Below, in pieces: positions 53,376 to 61,560 of a stretch of DNA of 64,000 nucleotides. Location of the stretch: NCBI GenBank assembly GCA_041395525.1, contig JAWLAH010000006.1:80526-144525 (forward strand), given 5' to 3'. How positions within the stretch are numbered: the first letter of the stretch is position 1; each line of letters opens with the position of its first letter. The translations under genes were made by a program, and so were the position numbers. The DNA is from CADEED01 sp020442965. GTDB lineage: Bacteria; Pseudomonadota; Gammaproteobacteria; Steroidobacterales; Steroidobacteraceae. The notes beneath the pieces were generated by a model. The model ran no database searches and had not been told where the DNA came from. It saw only the letters and a list, made by a program, of their open reading frames with translations.

Positions 53376-54187
53376 CGCGGCCGCCACGTTCCGGACTCAG
53401 CGTTGCGCGCGCTCTGCAATCGATCAGCTGGCACGATATCTGGATCGACGCGCCCGACGCAGAGATGCAGCAATGCAGGCTCCAATACTGACGCCAGCCA
53501 AATAGCGGGCTGCAAGTACTCGAGCAGTGAGCCGACGCCGCTCGTGGGATGCATGGCCACAATGCGCCGTGCCGCTTGTTCGGTCGAGTTCGCCCCCCAA
53601 CCGTTAGCCAATAACGACGTGCGTGATGTCAGCCGCAGTGCGAGCGCATCGAGTGGCCGCGGCAGACTGCCGACGGGTGCAACGGCTATCTGCACCTCGC
53701 TTGAGATCAACCCGTCGTTGGCGAGATCGATGCGACCCCGACCGAGTAGCGCCGCAGTGCGCGCACTCACGATCGCCGCATCGATCGCCGCGCCCACTCC
53801 TCCGTCGAGTGCTCCGTTGGTCGTATGGACCAGAACTGCCGCGCGGTTGTGAATCAAGCGGCGTTGATCGGTCGGTGCTGTCCAGGACGAATCGTAATAG
53901 TTAGTCCAACGCGCATCGTCCCAGCGTTCGTTTTGCAGGATCGGCGTATCGGCAGGTGCAATGACGCGTGCGGCCGCCTGATCGTCGATTGCGATCACGG
54001 GCTGCGTCTGCAGCTGCTCGGCGGCAGCGAACGCGGCATAGCGGCTGGTCGCGATGGCACGCGCTTCGATGTCGTGCAAGCGTCCGAGGTAGAGCGTGCA
54101 CATGAACACTGACAGCAGCAGCGGTAGGGCCACCAGCGTTTCAACGAGCGCCTGTCCGGAGGCGTACACGTAAATGCGGAGCATCAT
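53366..54187 (-). CDS. TadE-like pseudopilin
   Basis: A 273-residue TadE-family protein. G|QALVETLVALPLLLSVFM at about 11-28 is the prepilin-like cleavage and membrane segment with Glu at +5. The periplasmic part (about 35-273) is larger than usual for TadE and includes RWDDARWTNYYDSSW and two further hydrophobic stretches (about 215-240). Minor pseudopilins of this kind act as adapters in the Tad apparatus. Its ATG overlaps the stop of the TadG-like gene (ATGA). Confidence 0.75.
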   Translation of the reverse strand: MMLRIYVYASGQALVETLVALPLLLSVFMCTLYLGRLHDIEARAIATSRYAAFAAAEQLQTQPVIAIDDQAAARVIAPADTPILQNERWDDARWTNYYDSSWTAPTDQRRLIHNRAAVLVHTTNGALDGGVGAAIDAAIVSARTAALLGRGRIDLANDGLISSEVQIAVAPVGSLPRPLDALALRLTSRTSLLANGWGANSTEQAARRIVAMHPTSGVGSLLEYLQPAIWLASVLEPALLHLCVGRVDPDIVPADRLQSARNAESGTWRPRCS

Positions 54188-55503
54188 CGGGATGCAACTA
54201 CGAAGGGATCGACGATCCCGTTGGCCGCCGCTGCTTGCCCGCGCGTCTCGCGCCGTACCGACACGAGCCGCGCGCGCCAGTACGGGTTGAACAGACTACC
54301 GACTTCACGACGGCCATCGGCTCTGGGTTCGGCTCGCTCGAAAAAAACCCGTGCTTCTGCGAGCGCCCGAACCGAGCCGGCGGACAGCTCGGAATCGTAG
54401 GCGACCGGTTCGGTGCGTACGCCGACAACCAGATGCGCACCGGGCAGCACAGAGTCTGCCAATCGAAGTGTGCTGCGAGCACGCGCTACTTCGACGGCAA
54501 CGCGCACCTGCGGCTCGCGCGCGCCGGACACAACCGCCACATCGCGCAGCGCCGGGATGCCGCGATAGCCCGAGTTGTTCTCCGTCGCTCGTTGCGCGCG
54601 TCTCGAGGTACTCGGATTGATCCGCCACGAGCCGCCGTGCTCACCACGCCGCCAGGACCGCGACCCATTCTGCGCACCACCCCAGCCGATGGGCGCCGAT
54701 TCGCGCCAACCACCCACGAATAGCCCCTGTCGGCGATGAAGCGCGAGCGTGTCCATGCCGCGCCACTCGTCAAGCCCGAGCAGATCGGTACCGCCGCGCT
54801 TGCGAAGTGCCAGCGGCAGTGTCGCTCCCTCGATGCGCGGCTCCCAGCTACGATTGGTCGTGAATCCATCGCGTGACCGGATCACCAAGTCGGCCTGCCG
54901 CGAGCGGCGCGCACCGTCGTACTTCTGTGTAAGCGAGCGGTACGCTCGCAGGTTCTCGGCGAGCAACACCGCTCCGCCGCGAGTCAGAGCGTTATCTGGC
55001 GCGTTGCGTGCGAGCACGTCGCGCACCAGCGGCACAGTACCGGCCAGCGCCGCTGCATGCATCGCTTCGGCGGCCAGCGCATAAGCCCGATCGAGCTCGC
55101 TCAAGCCTTGCTCAGCCGCGACGAGTATCGGTTGTGCCGCCGCATCGACCCGGTCCCATATACGCGACAAGGTTCGGGTCACCTGCCCCACGTAGGGAAT
55201 GAATTGACCAACCGTGTTGATGTTATCGAGCGTGACACTCATGTACCCCGACCACGAACGCAAACTCACCGACTGAGCGATCGCCGCCTCATTTGCGACG
55301 ATGGCGCGATTGATGTAGGACTGATAGTTGAGACTGCGCGCCTGCCAAACAGCCGCGCTGTACGCCGCCGCATCCGCTGTCGCCAGCAGGCGGTGCTTGC
55401 CGTTTGCCAGCTGCCCCACGTTGAATACCAGCAGCAGCACGCCGCCGAGCGCTGCGGTGAAAGCCAATGCGACGATGAGTGCTTGTCCTTTGTACCGTTC
55501 CAC
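54184..55503 (-). CDS. TadG-like pilus assembly protein
   Basis: A 439-residue protein of the Tad/TadG-related type. The N-terminus GQALIVALAFTAALGGVLL (about 6-24) is followed by VFNVGQLANGKHRLLATADAAAYSAA, the hallmark of this group (an N-terminal helix then the NxxxxxxKxRLQxAADAAA-like block). TadG proteins anchor or adapt the pilus in the periplasm, and some carry a von Willebrand domain; no MIDAS motif is visible here. A GTG start at 55503 has a good ribosome site (GGAGGAAG). It follows the pilin gene by 68 bases containing a strong hairpin, and overlaps the next gene by 4 bases. Confidence 0.75.
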   Translation of the reverse strand: MERYKGQALIVALAFTAALGGVLLLVFNVGQLANGKHRLLATADAAAYSAAVWQARSLNYQSYINRAIVANEAAIAQSVSLRSWSGYMSVTLDNINTVGQFIPYVGQVTRTLSRIWDRVDAAAQPILVAAEQGLSELDRAYALAAEAMHAAALAGTVPLVRDVLARNAPDNALTRGGAVLLAENLRAYRSLTQKYDGARRSRQADLVIRSRDGFTTNRSWEPRIEGATLPLALRKRGGTDLLGLDEWRGMDTLALHRRQGLFVGGWRESAPIGWGGAQNGSRSWRRGEHGGSWRINPSTSRRAQRATENNSGYRGIPALRDVAVVSGAREPQVRVAVEVARARSTLRLADSVLPGAHLVVGVRTEPVAYDSELSAGSVRALAEARVFFERAEPRADGRREVGSLFNPYWRARLVSVRRETRGQAAAANGIVDPFVVASR

Positions 55504-55530
55504 GGCGACTTCCTCCGGTGACTCTCACGT

Positions 55531-55558
55531 GGGTGCGCGGCCGACCCGCCGCGCACCC
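55531..55558 (-). terminator. 10-bp hairpin between the Flp pilin gene and the rest of the Tad operon
   Basis: GGGTGCGCGG (55531-55540) and CCGCGCACCC (55549-55558) form a perfect 10-bp stem with an 8-base loop, downstream of the pilin stop. There is no T-run, so it is more likely an RNA-stabilising or partial-termination element that raises pilin mRNA over downstream genes. Confidence 0.6.
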
Positions 55559-55571
55559 CAACACTACGCAT

Positions 55572-55838
55572 TCAGTTCGTACCAGCGTCTTCGTTGAAGT
55601 CATGCAGGTTGCGTGCGGCTGAACCGGTGTCGTTACTACGGCTCTGCGCGTCATTGACGAGACCGCGCGCGCCTCCCGAATTGTTCCCGGCCAACGCCGA
55701 TGCGGCGATCGAGGTTTGCGCGCGCAAGATATCGCCGAAGGCCTGGTAAATGCCGATGGCCGCAATGGCGATCAACGCAACGATGATGATGTACTCGGTC
55801 ATGCCCTGACCCAGTTGTCGACGAGTGAAAGTAGTCAT
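55572..55838 (-). CDS. flp: Flp-type major pilin candidate
   Basis: An 88-residue prepilin. The basic leader MTTFTRRQLG is cut before QGMTEYIIIVALIAIAAIG, with Glu +5 and Tyr +6, as in Flp pilins; the mature part has the single hydrophobic helix and a hydrophilic tail rich in Asn, Ser and Gly. It is the first gene of the Tad operon, has the best ribosome site of the operon (AAGGAGG before the ATG at 55838), and is followed by a strong hairpin, all of which fit high expression of a structural subunit. The tail is longer than in minimal Flp proteins (about 45-65 residues). Confidence 0.88.
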   Translation of the reverse strand: MTTFTRRQLGQGMTEYIIIVALIAIAAIGIYQAFGDILRAQTSIAASALAGNNSGGARGLVNDAQSRSNDTGSAARNLHDFNEDAGTN

Positions 55839-56066
55839 TGAGCCCTCCTTGACGCGACACCAGTCGCAGGAGAATTGCACCAGCGATTGAGCCCCGCGGC
55901 TATCGCGCAATCAGTTGCATGTGCCCAGATACGCCTGTGACCAGCATTGCGTCATTTCATCGCAGGCACGCAGAAAATCGGCGAGTCGGACAACCCTGGC
56001 CGCTGCACTACCTGCGCGCGCAATCAATCGGCCTAGCGGGCTGGAACTTCAGCTAGACTGGCAACC

Positions 56067-57272
56067 ATGCCCATCGAGAAACCAGTGATCATTGCTGGCG
56101 CCGGTCCGGTCGGTTGCACGGCCGCCCTATACCTCGCGCAGCGCGGTATTCCGGTCATGCTGTTGGAGGGTGACGCAGAATTACCCCAGACCTTGCGCGC
56201 CTCGACCTGGCATCCACCCACCATGGACATGATGCAAGAACTCGGTATCGCGCAGGCGATCATCGATCAGGGTCTCATTGCCGACCGTTACCAGTATCGC
56301 GATCGACGCACCGGTGCGATCGCAGAATTCGATCTCGGGCTTTTGCAAGGCGAGACGCGACATCCGTACCGCGTCCAGACCGAACAATGGCGAATGACGG
56401 GAATCGTCTGGGACAAACTTCAGAGTGACTACCCGAACGTCGAGTGCCTGTTCGACCACACCGTCAAAGGCGTGCATGAGTCGCGCGACGGCGTCGAAGT
56501 GCTCGTGTGGACATCAAAGGGTGAGCGGATCGTGCAGGGATCCTTTTTGCTCGGTAGCGATGGCGCAGACTCGAGCGTACGCAAAGCCACCGCCATCAGT
56601 TTCGAGGGTTTCACCTATCCCGAGAAGTTCCTGGTTGCATCGACTCCCTTTCCGCTCGAAACAAAATTCGAGCGCCTCTCGTTGGTAAACTACATCGCCG
56701 ATCCAAATGAATGGCTGGTGCTGCTCAAGACCACGAGCCTGTGGCGCGTGCTGATTCCAACAGATCCAAACAACCTGGACGACTCCTTGTTCCTGTCCGA
56801 TGCGTGGATTCAGGATCGATTGCAGCATATGGCGCCCCACGCCGAGCCGTATGAAATTGATCACCGCACGCTCTATCGCGTCCATCAACGGGTCGCGAAG
56901 ACCTATCGTCGCGGTCGCGTGCTGATCGCCGGCGACGCGGCGCATATCAACAACCCGCTCGGTGGCATGGGTATGAACGGCGGCATTCACGATGCCTACA
57001 ACCTCGCCGGTCGCCTTACGCGCATCCACGAGGGTGCGGATATCGATGCGGAGCTTGATTTATACGACAAGCAACGACGGCTCATCTGCATGAATGTCGT
57101 ACAGGAACACACCATCAACAACAAGAAATTGATGGAAGCGAAGGATCCTGAAATTCAACGCAAGCGCCAGGACGATTTGATGCGCACTGCGGCTGATCCG
57201 GAACTCGCGCACGCGTTCCTGCTCAAGACGTCGATGATCCAATCCTTGCGCGACGCTGCCAAGATTCACTAG
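56067..57272 (+). CDS. FAD-dependent aromatic monooxygenase-type protein
   Basis: A 401-residue flavoprotein of the p-hydroxybenzoate-hydroxylase (UbiH/PheA) fold. The FAD motifs are GAGPVG (11-16), GSDGADSSVRK (DG motif, about 164-174) and RVLIAGDAAHINNPLGGMG (GD motif, about 288-306). It has no thioredoxin-like C-terminal extension, so it is a short single-domain form. The ring-hydroxylated substrate is unknown. It may be part of the same degradative capacity as the Rieske gene, but they are 10 kb apart. The stop shares the palindromic CTAG with the convergent malQ stop (57269-57272). Confidence 0.85.
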   Translation: MPIEKPVIIAGAGPVGCTAALYLAQRGIPVMLLEGDAELPQTLRASTWHPPTMDMMQELGIAQAIIDQGLIADRYQYRDRRTGAIAEFDLGLLQGETRHPYRVQTEQWRMTGIVWDKLQSDYPNVECLFDHTVKGVHESRDGVEVLVWTSKGERIVQGSFLLGSDGADSSVRKATAISFEGFTYPEKFLVASTPFPLETKFERLSLVNYIADPNEWLVLLKTTSLWRVLIPTDPNNLDDSLFLSDAWIQDRLQHMAPHAEPYEIDHRTLYRVHQRVAKTYRRGRVLIAGDAAHINNPLGGMGMNGGIHDAYNLAGRLTRIHEGADIDAELDLYDKQRRLICMNVVQEHTINNKKLMEAKDPEIQRKRQDDLMRTAADPELAHAFLLKTSMIQSLRDAAKIH

Positions 57273-59446
57273 CCCGCGCGGCGCCGCGCAATCGCTCGCA
57301 GCGATTCGGTCACCCCCGCTCGCTCAAAAACCTCACTGATCGACGCGCTCATTTTACGGCGCCAGTTCGGATATTCGGTACTGGTACCCGGCACGTTCAC
57401 GGGTTCGACCATGCCGATTACGTCTTCCATCTGCACGGCTACCAACTCAGCAGAACTGGCCGCAAGAAATTCATGAATCGCATCCGCCAACCCTTGATCG
57501 AAGGGATCGTCACCGTGGTGCACGGTCGTGGGTAGCAAGTCGCTCGCTACCAACGATGCCAATAGGTGTTGCCGATCCCGACGCCGCTCCTCCACTATTT
57601 CCCATGCGACTTCCGGCGTCGGATAAAGCCCCAGTCGCTCGCGAAGAGCGATGTCGTCACCCTGCCACCAGGCTCTGAGCGTCGGCAGATCGTGCGTCGT
57701 CGCAGTCGCCAGTGCCCGCCGCTCGTACCGTTGCGGCGCTCGAAAGCCTTTGCCCTCCTTTTCGAACAACAACACTTTGTAGTGGTAGACACCGTAGTCG
57801 GCCATCGCGCCGCGCACTTCGTCCGGTACGACTCCCAGATCCTCGCCGATCACCACGACCCGGTTCAGCACACTCTCGAGCGCAACGATCGCCATGAGCG
57901 TATCGAGCGCAAAGTGGACATAGCCCCCTTCATCCGCGCGCGCGCCGCGCGGAACCCACCACTGCCTGAACAGCGCCATGACGTGATCCAGACGTAGCGC
58001 GCCGCAGAAACGCATGTTAGTGCGCAACAGCTCGATGAACGGGCCAAACTCGCGGGACGCAAGTCGTTCGGGATCGTGCGGCGGCAAACCCCAGTCCTGT
58101 CCTTTGAGCGCGAGCCGATCGGGCGGTGCGCCAATCGAAACGCCCGACGCGAACACCGTGCGGTTTGCCCACGTCTCTGCGCCATTGGGATCTGCACCCA
58201 CCGCAAGGTCCGTATAGAGTCCCACTGACATGCCAAGTTGCAGTGCTCGTGCGTGCACCTGCGCTAACTGCTCAGCAGCCAACCATTGCAGCCAGAGAAA
58301 GAACTGCACGCGATCGTGATATTCCGCGATGAAGGCCTCAACCGCGGGCGATTGGAACGTCTGATACTCGAGCGGCCAGTTTTGCCAGCCCGACGCGCAG
58401 CCAACGCCTATTTGCAGGTGCTCATCCAACGCATCGAACACCGCCTGGCGCCGGGCGATATCACCGTTGCCGGCGGCATACCTTAGAAATGCGCCGCCGC
58501 GCTCGGACTCGGCCTCGAGGTGCCGCCCACGAAAGGATTGATACGCCAAGGCGAACACGTCGAGTTTCAGCGCTGCAACGCTCGCGTAATCGACGTGCGC
58601 AGCTGCTCGCGCCAACTGCAGACGGTGTTGAAAGTGATCGCTCAACACGAGCGATCGCGTGGCTGCGTCGTCGGACAACTCGGGCAGCCAGTCTGGGTGA
58701 ATGTACAACACGTTGAGCGCCAGACGGCTCGATGGGCTGTAAGGACTGCAATGCACGGGGTTGGCCGGGAAGCTCGCGTGCAAGGGATTAACGCCGACAA
58801 AATCTGCGCCAGCGCTTGCCGCTCGCTCGACCAACTCCGCGAGGTCCCGAAAGTCACCGATTCCCCAGTCCCGCACCGATCGCAGTGAGTACAGCTGTAT
58901 CGAAAGGCCCCAAACGCGGCTGGAATTGCCGTACTTGAGATGTTGATGACACTGTCCGGGCGCCACGATGAGCGCGCTACTCACTGACGGATGATCGCCG
59001 ATGCGCAGTTCTATACGGTGGTAGCCCAGCGGCAGGTTCGCCGGCAATGACAAGCTGCGCCGCGCATAAATCGTGCCGTCAACCGTCGATCGTTCGGTCT
59101 CGTCCAAATCGCGAATCACGGCGGCGCCCACAAGCGACGTTCCGTTCGCCAGAGCAATATCGTACTGTAGCGTGATCCAGTCTTCGTCGAGGCGCGTGAC
59201 AACGGCGATACGGTCCTGCCCCGCTCGCAGCACGACGACAGGATCGATCGCGCGCGCCCAACTCGCTCTGCGCGCATCGTCGAGCGCTGCCAACACACTC
59301 GCGGGGTTATCGGCCGCCAAGCCCATGGCACGCAGCAGCGCCGCTTTGGTCGCCAGACTGATTTGCTGCGACTCGCCGCGATAATTGTAGAACGCGTCGC
59401 CGATGCCCCGCAGTCGTGCCAGTTCCTCGATCGCGTCCGCCGTCAA
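57269..59446 (-). CDS. malQ: 4-alpha-glucanotransferase (amylomaltase)
   Basis: A 725-residue GH77 enzyme that transfers alpha-1,4-glucan segments and recycles maltodextrins released by GlgX. An N-terminal MalQ extension (about 1-150) precedes the barrel. The nucleophile Asp lies in LRLDHVMALFRQWW, the acid Glu in VIGEDLGVVPDEVR and the third carboxylate in TTHDLPTLRAWW. The start is TTG at 59446, overlapping the glgX stop as TTGA, because the frame further upstream (to 59584) is arginine-rich and antisense to nothing, being within glgX. It is the last gene of glgP-glgB-glgX-malQ. Confidence 0.93.
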   Translation of the reverse strand: MTADAIEELARLRGIGDAFYNYRGESQQISLATKAALLRAMGLAADNPASVLAALDDARRASWARAIDPVVVLRAGQDRIAVVTRLDEDWITLQYDIALANGTSLVGAAVIRDLDETERSTVDGTIYARRSLSLPANLPLGYHRIELRIGDHPSVSSALIVAPGQCHQHLKYGNSSRVWGLSIQLYSLRSVRDWGIGDFRDLAELVERAASAGADFVGVNPLHASFPANPVHCSPYSPSSRLALNVLYIHPDWLPELSDDAATRSLVLSDHFQHRLQLARAAAHVDYASVAALKLDVFALAYQSFRGRHLEAESERGGAFLRYAAGNGDIARRQAVFDALDEHLQIGVGCASGWQNWPLEYQTFQSPAVEAFIAEYHDRVQFFLWLQWLAAEQLAQVHARALQLGMSVGLYTDLAVGADPNGAETWANRTVFASGVSIGAPPDRLALKGQDWGLPPHDPERLASREFGPFIELLRTNMRFCGALRLDHVMALFRQWWVPRGARADEGGYVHFALDTLMAIVALESVLNRVVVIGEDLGVVPDEVRGAMADYGVYHYKVLLFEKEGKGFRAPQRYERRALATATTHDLPTLRAWWQGDDIALRERLGLYPTPEVAWEIVEERRRDRQHLLASLVASDLLPTTVHHGDDPFDQGLADAIHEFLAASSAELVAVQMEDVIGMVEPVNVPGTSTEYPNWRRKMSASISEVFERAGVTESLRAIARRRAG

Positions 59447-61560
59447 GCGACCGCCTGCTCGAGTGCGACGATGGTGCGAGCGGCCACTAGTCGACGTCCC
59501 GTGCGCTCGACCGCGACCGACTGCGCCGTCGCCTGAGCCGCCGCATCGTCCGATTGGGCGCCGGTATCGATCAGGACGCGCCAATGCCGGCCCTTGCCCG
59601 GCGTGGGCAGCAAGAACTCGGTGGCATCGCCGATTGGATTCAGGAGCAGCAACAGATCACTGCTCGAATCGTTAGCGCCGATGCCAATGGCGAGGCTGCG
59701 CAGTTGATGGTCGTTCCAGTCCTGCGCGGAGAGTTCGTGACCGCTCGGGTGCCACCAAAGAACATCGCGCGAATGGCTGCCCCGCACCGACCCCTTCAGG
59801 AACGTGTCACGGCGTAGCTCCGAACGCTCGCGTCGCAACCGCACCAACTGGCAGACGAACTGCACCAACGACGCATTTTCCGAACACCGGGTCCAGTCGA
59901 TCCAACTGATCTCGTTGTCCTGGCAATAGGCATTATTGTTGCCGCGTTGCGTGCGGCCGAATTCATCGCCGGCCTGCAGCATGGGCACACCTTGCGAGAA
60001 AAACAGGGTTGTCAGCATATTGCGTACTTGACGATCGCGCAGCTGCAACACCGCTGCATCCGTCGTCGGGCCCTCGACACCGCTGTTCCAGCTGAGATTG
60101 TCGGATTGGCCGTCACCGTTCGCTTCGAGATTGGCTTCGTTATGCTTCTCGTTATAGGAAACGACGTCCTGCAGCGTAAAGCCGTCATGCGCCGCCAGGT
60201 AGTTGATACTCGCCGTCGGCTTGCGCCCGGCATGCCGAAACAGGTCACTCGACCCCGCGAAGCGCTCCGCCATGGAACCGATCAACCGACCGTCGCCACG
60301 CCAATAGGCGCGGACGGTATCCCGATAGCGATCATTCCATTCGGACCAGCCGTTCGGAAAATTCCCGAGTTGGTAGCCGCCGAACCCAATGTCCCAAGGT
60401 TCGGCGATCAATTTGACATAGGCAAGTACCGGATCGGCGCGTAACGCGGCGAAAAACGGCGCATTTGGATTGAAGCCACCCGAATCGCGGCCCAACACGG
60501 TCGCCAGATCGAAGCGAAATCCATCGACGTGCATCTCCTCAGCCCAGTAGCGCAGACTCGACAACACAAGATCGAGCGTTGCCGGCTGATCGATGGCGAC
60601 CGTGTTACCGGTGCCGGTAACGTTCTCGTAGTGTTGTCGGTCTGTGTGCGAGAGTCGGTACGAGCTGCGGTTGTCGAGACCACGCCAGCCAAGCGTTGCA
60701 CCTCGATCACCACCCTCCGCCGTATGGTTGTAGACGACGTCGAGAATCACCTCGATGCCGGCGCTGTGCAATGCGCGCACCATTTCCCGAAACTCACGCA
60801 CTGGATTGTCCACGGCATAGCTCTGATGTGGCGCGCTCCAGCCGATCGGGTTGTAGCCCCAGTAGTTAGTTAGACCGCGCTCGATCAGAAATTGTTCGCT
60901 CGCATAGGCCTGCACGGGCATCAGTTCCACGGCCGTGACGCCCAGTCGATTGAGATAGTCGAGAATCGCTGGCACCGTGAGGCCCAGATACTTGCCGCGC
61001 CACTCCGCTGGCACGTCCGGATGGCTGTGCGTAAAACCTTTGATGTGCAGCTCGTAGATGAATGTATCGCGCCACGGCGTCGCCGGCGATCGGTCCCCTT
61101 GCCAATCGTAAGCTTCATCTACCACGCGGCAGCGCGGCATGAACGGCGCGCTGTCAGCGTGATGCGCCGACTGGTGCGCGCCGGCACCCGGGCCGGTATC
61201 CAGCAGCGGCGCCTGCCAATCGACCCGGCCGACGATCTCGTGTGCGGCGGGATCGAGTAACAACTTGTTGACGTTGTAGCGATGGCCGTCTTGCGGGGCA
61301 TACGGACCAGCGGCGCGCAAACCGTAGAGAGTACCGACGCTCGCGTGTGGCAGTGGAACGACCCCGTGCCAGACGTTTCCCGTCCGGCCAGTCAGTCGGT
61401 AGCGCGCGGTTTCGGTAACACCGCGCTGATCGAAGAGGCAAACCATGACGCGTTCGGCATACTGCGCATACACCGCAAAATTCACGCCGGCCGACGTCGC
61501 CGTCGCCCCCAACGGTCGCGCGACTCCCGGTTCGGCTGCCAATTCGTCCGCTTCAGTCAT
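59443..61560 (-). CDS. glgX: Glycogen debranching enzyme
   Basis: A 705-residue GH13 isoamylase-type enzyme that hydrolyses alpha-1,6 branches left after phosphorylase action. An N-terminal CBM48 (PLGATATSAGVNFAVYAQYA, about 17-36) precedes the barrel, with nucleophile Asp in VDGFRFDLATVLGR, acid Glu in KLIAEPWDIG and Asp in LAAHDGFTLQDVV. The ATG at 61560 overlaps the glgB end by 8 bases; an in-frame TTG at 61572 is the alternative. Its substrate (phosphorylase-limit dextrin) is made by GlgP, encoded at the head of the same operon. Confidence 0.94.
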   Translation of the reverse strand: MTEADELAAEPGVARPLGATATSAGVNFAVYAQYAERVMVCLFDQRGVTETARYRLTGRTGNVWHGVVPLPHASVGTLYGLRAAGPYAPQDGHRYNVNKLLLDPAAHEIVGRVDWQAPLLDTGPGAGAHQSAHHADSAPFMPRCRVVDEAYDWQGDRSPATPWRDTFIYELHIKGFTHSHPDVPAEWRGKYLGLTVPAILDYLNRLGVTAVELMPVQAYASEQFLIERGLTNYWGYNPIGWSAPHQSYAVDNPVREFREMVRALHSAGIEVILDVVYNHTAEGGDRGATLGWRGLDNRSSYRLSHTDRQHYENVTGTGNTVAIDQPATLDLVLSSLRYWAEEMHVDGFRFDLATVLGRDSGGFNPNAPFFAALRADPVLAYVKLIAEPWDIGFGGYQLGNFPNGWSEWNDRYRDTVRAYWRGDGRLIGSMAERFAGSSDLFRHAGRKPTASINYLAAHDGFTLQDVVSYNEKHNEANLEANGDGQSDNLSWNSGVEGPTTDAAVLQLRDRQVRNMLTTLFFSQGVPMLQAGDEFGRTQRGNNNAYCQDNEISWIDWTRCSENASLVQFVCQLVRLRRERSELRRDTFLKGSVRGSHSRDVLWWHPSGHELSAQDWNDHQLRSLAIGIGANDSSSDLLLLLNPIGDATEFLLPTPGKGRHWRVLIDTGAQSDDAAAQATAQSVAVERTGRRLVAARTIVALEQAVA

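Noticed and set aside
55839..56066. Search for a sigma-54 or strong sigma-70 promoter before the Tad operon.
   Set aside because: No GG-N10-GC element with proper spacing and no convincing -35/-10 pair could be found by eye.
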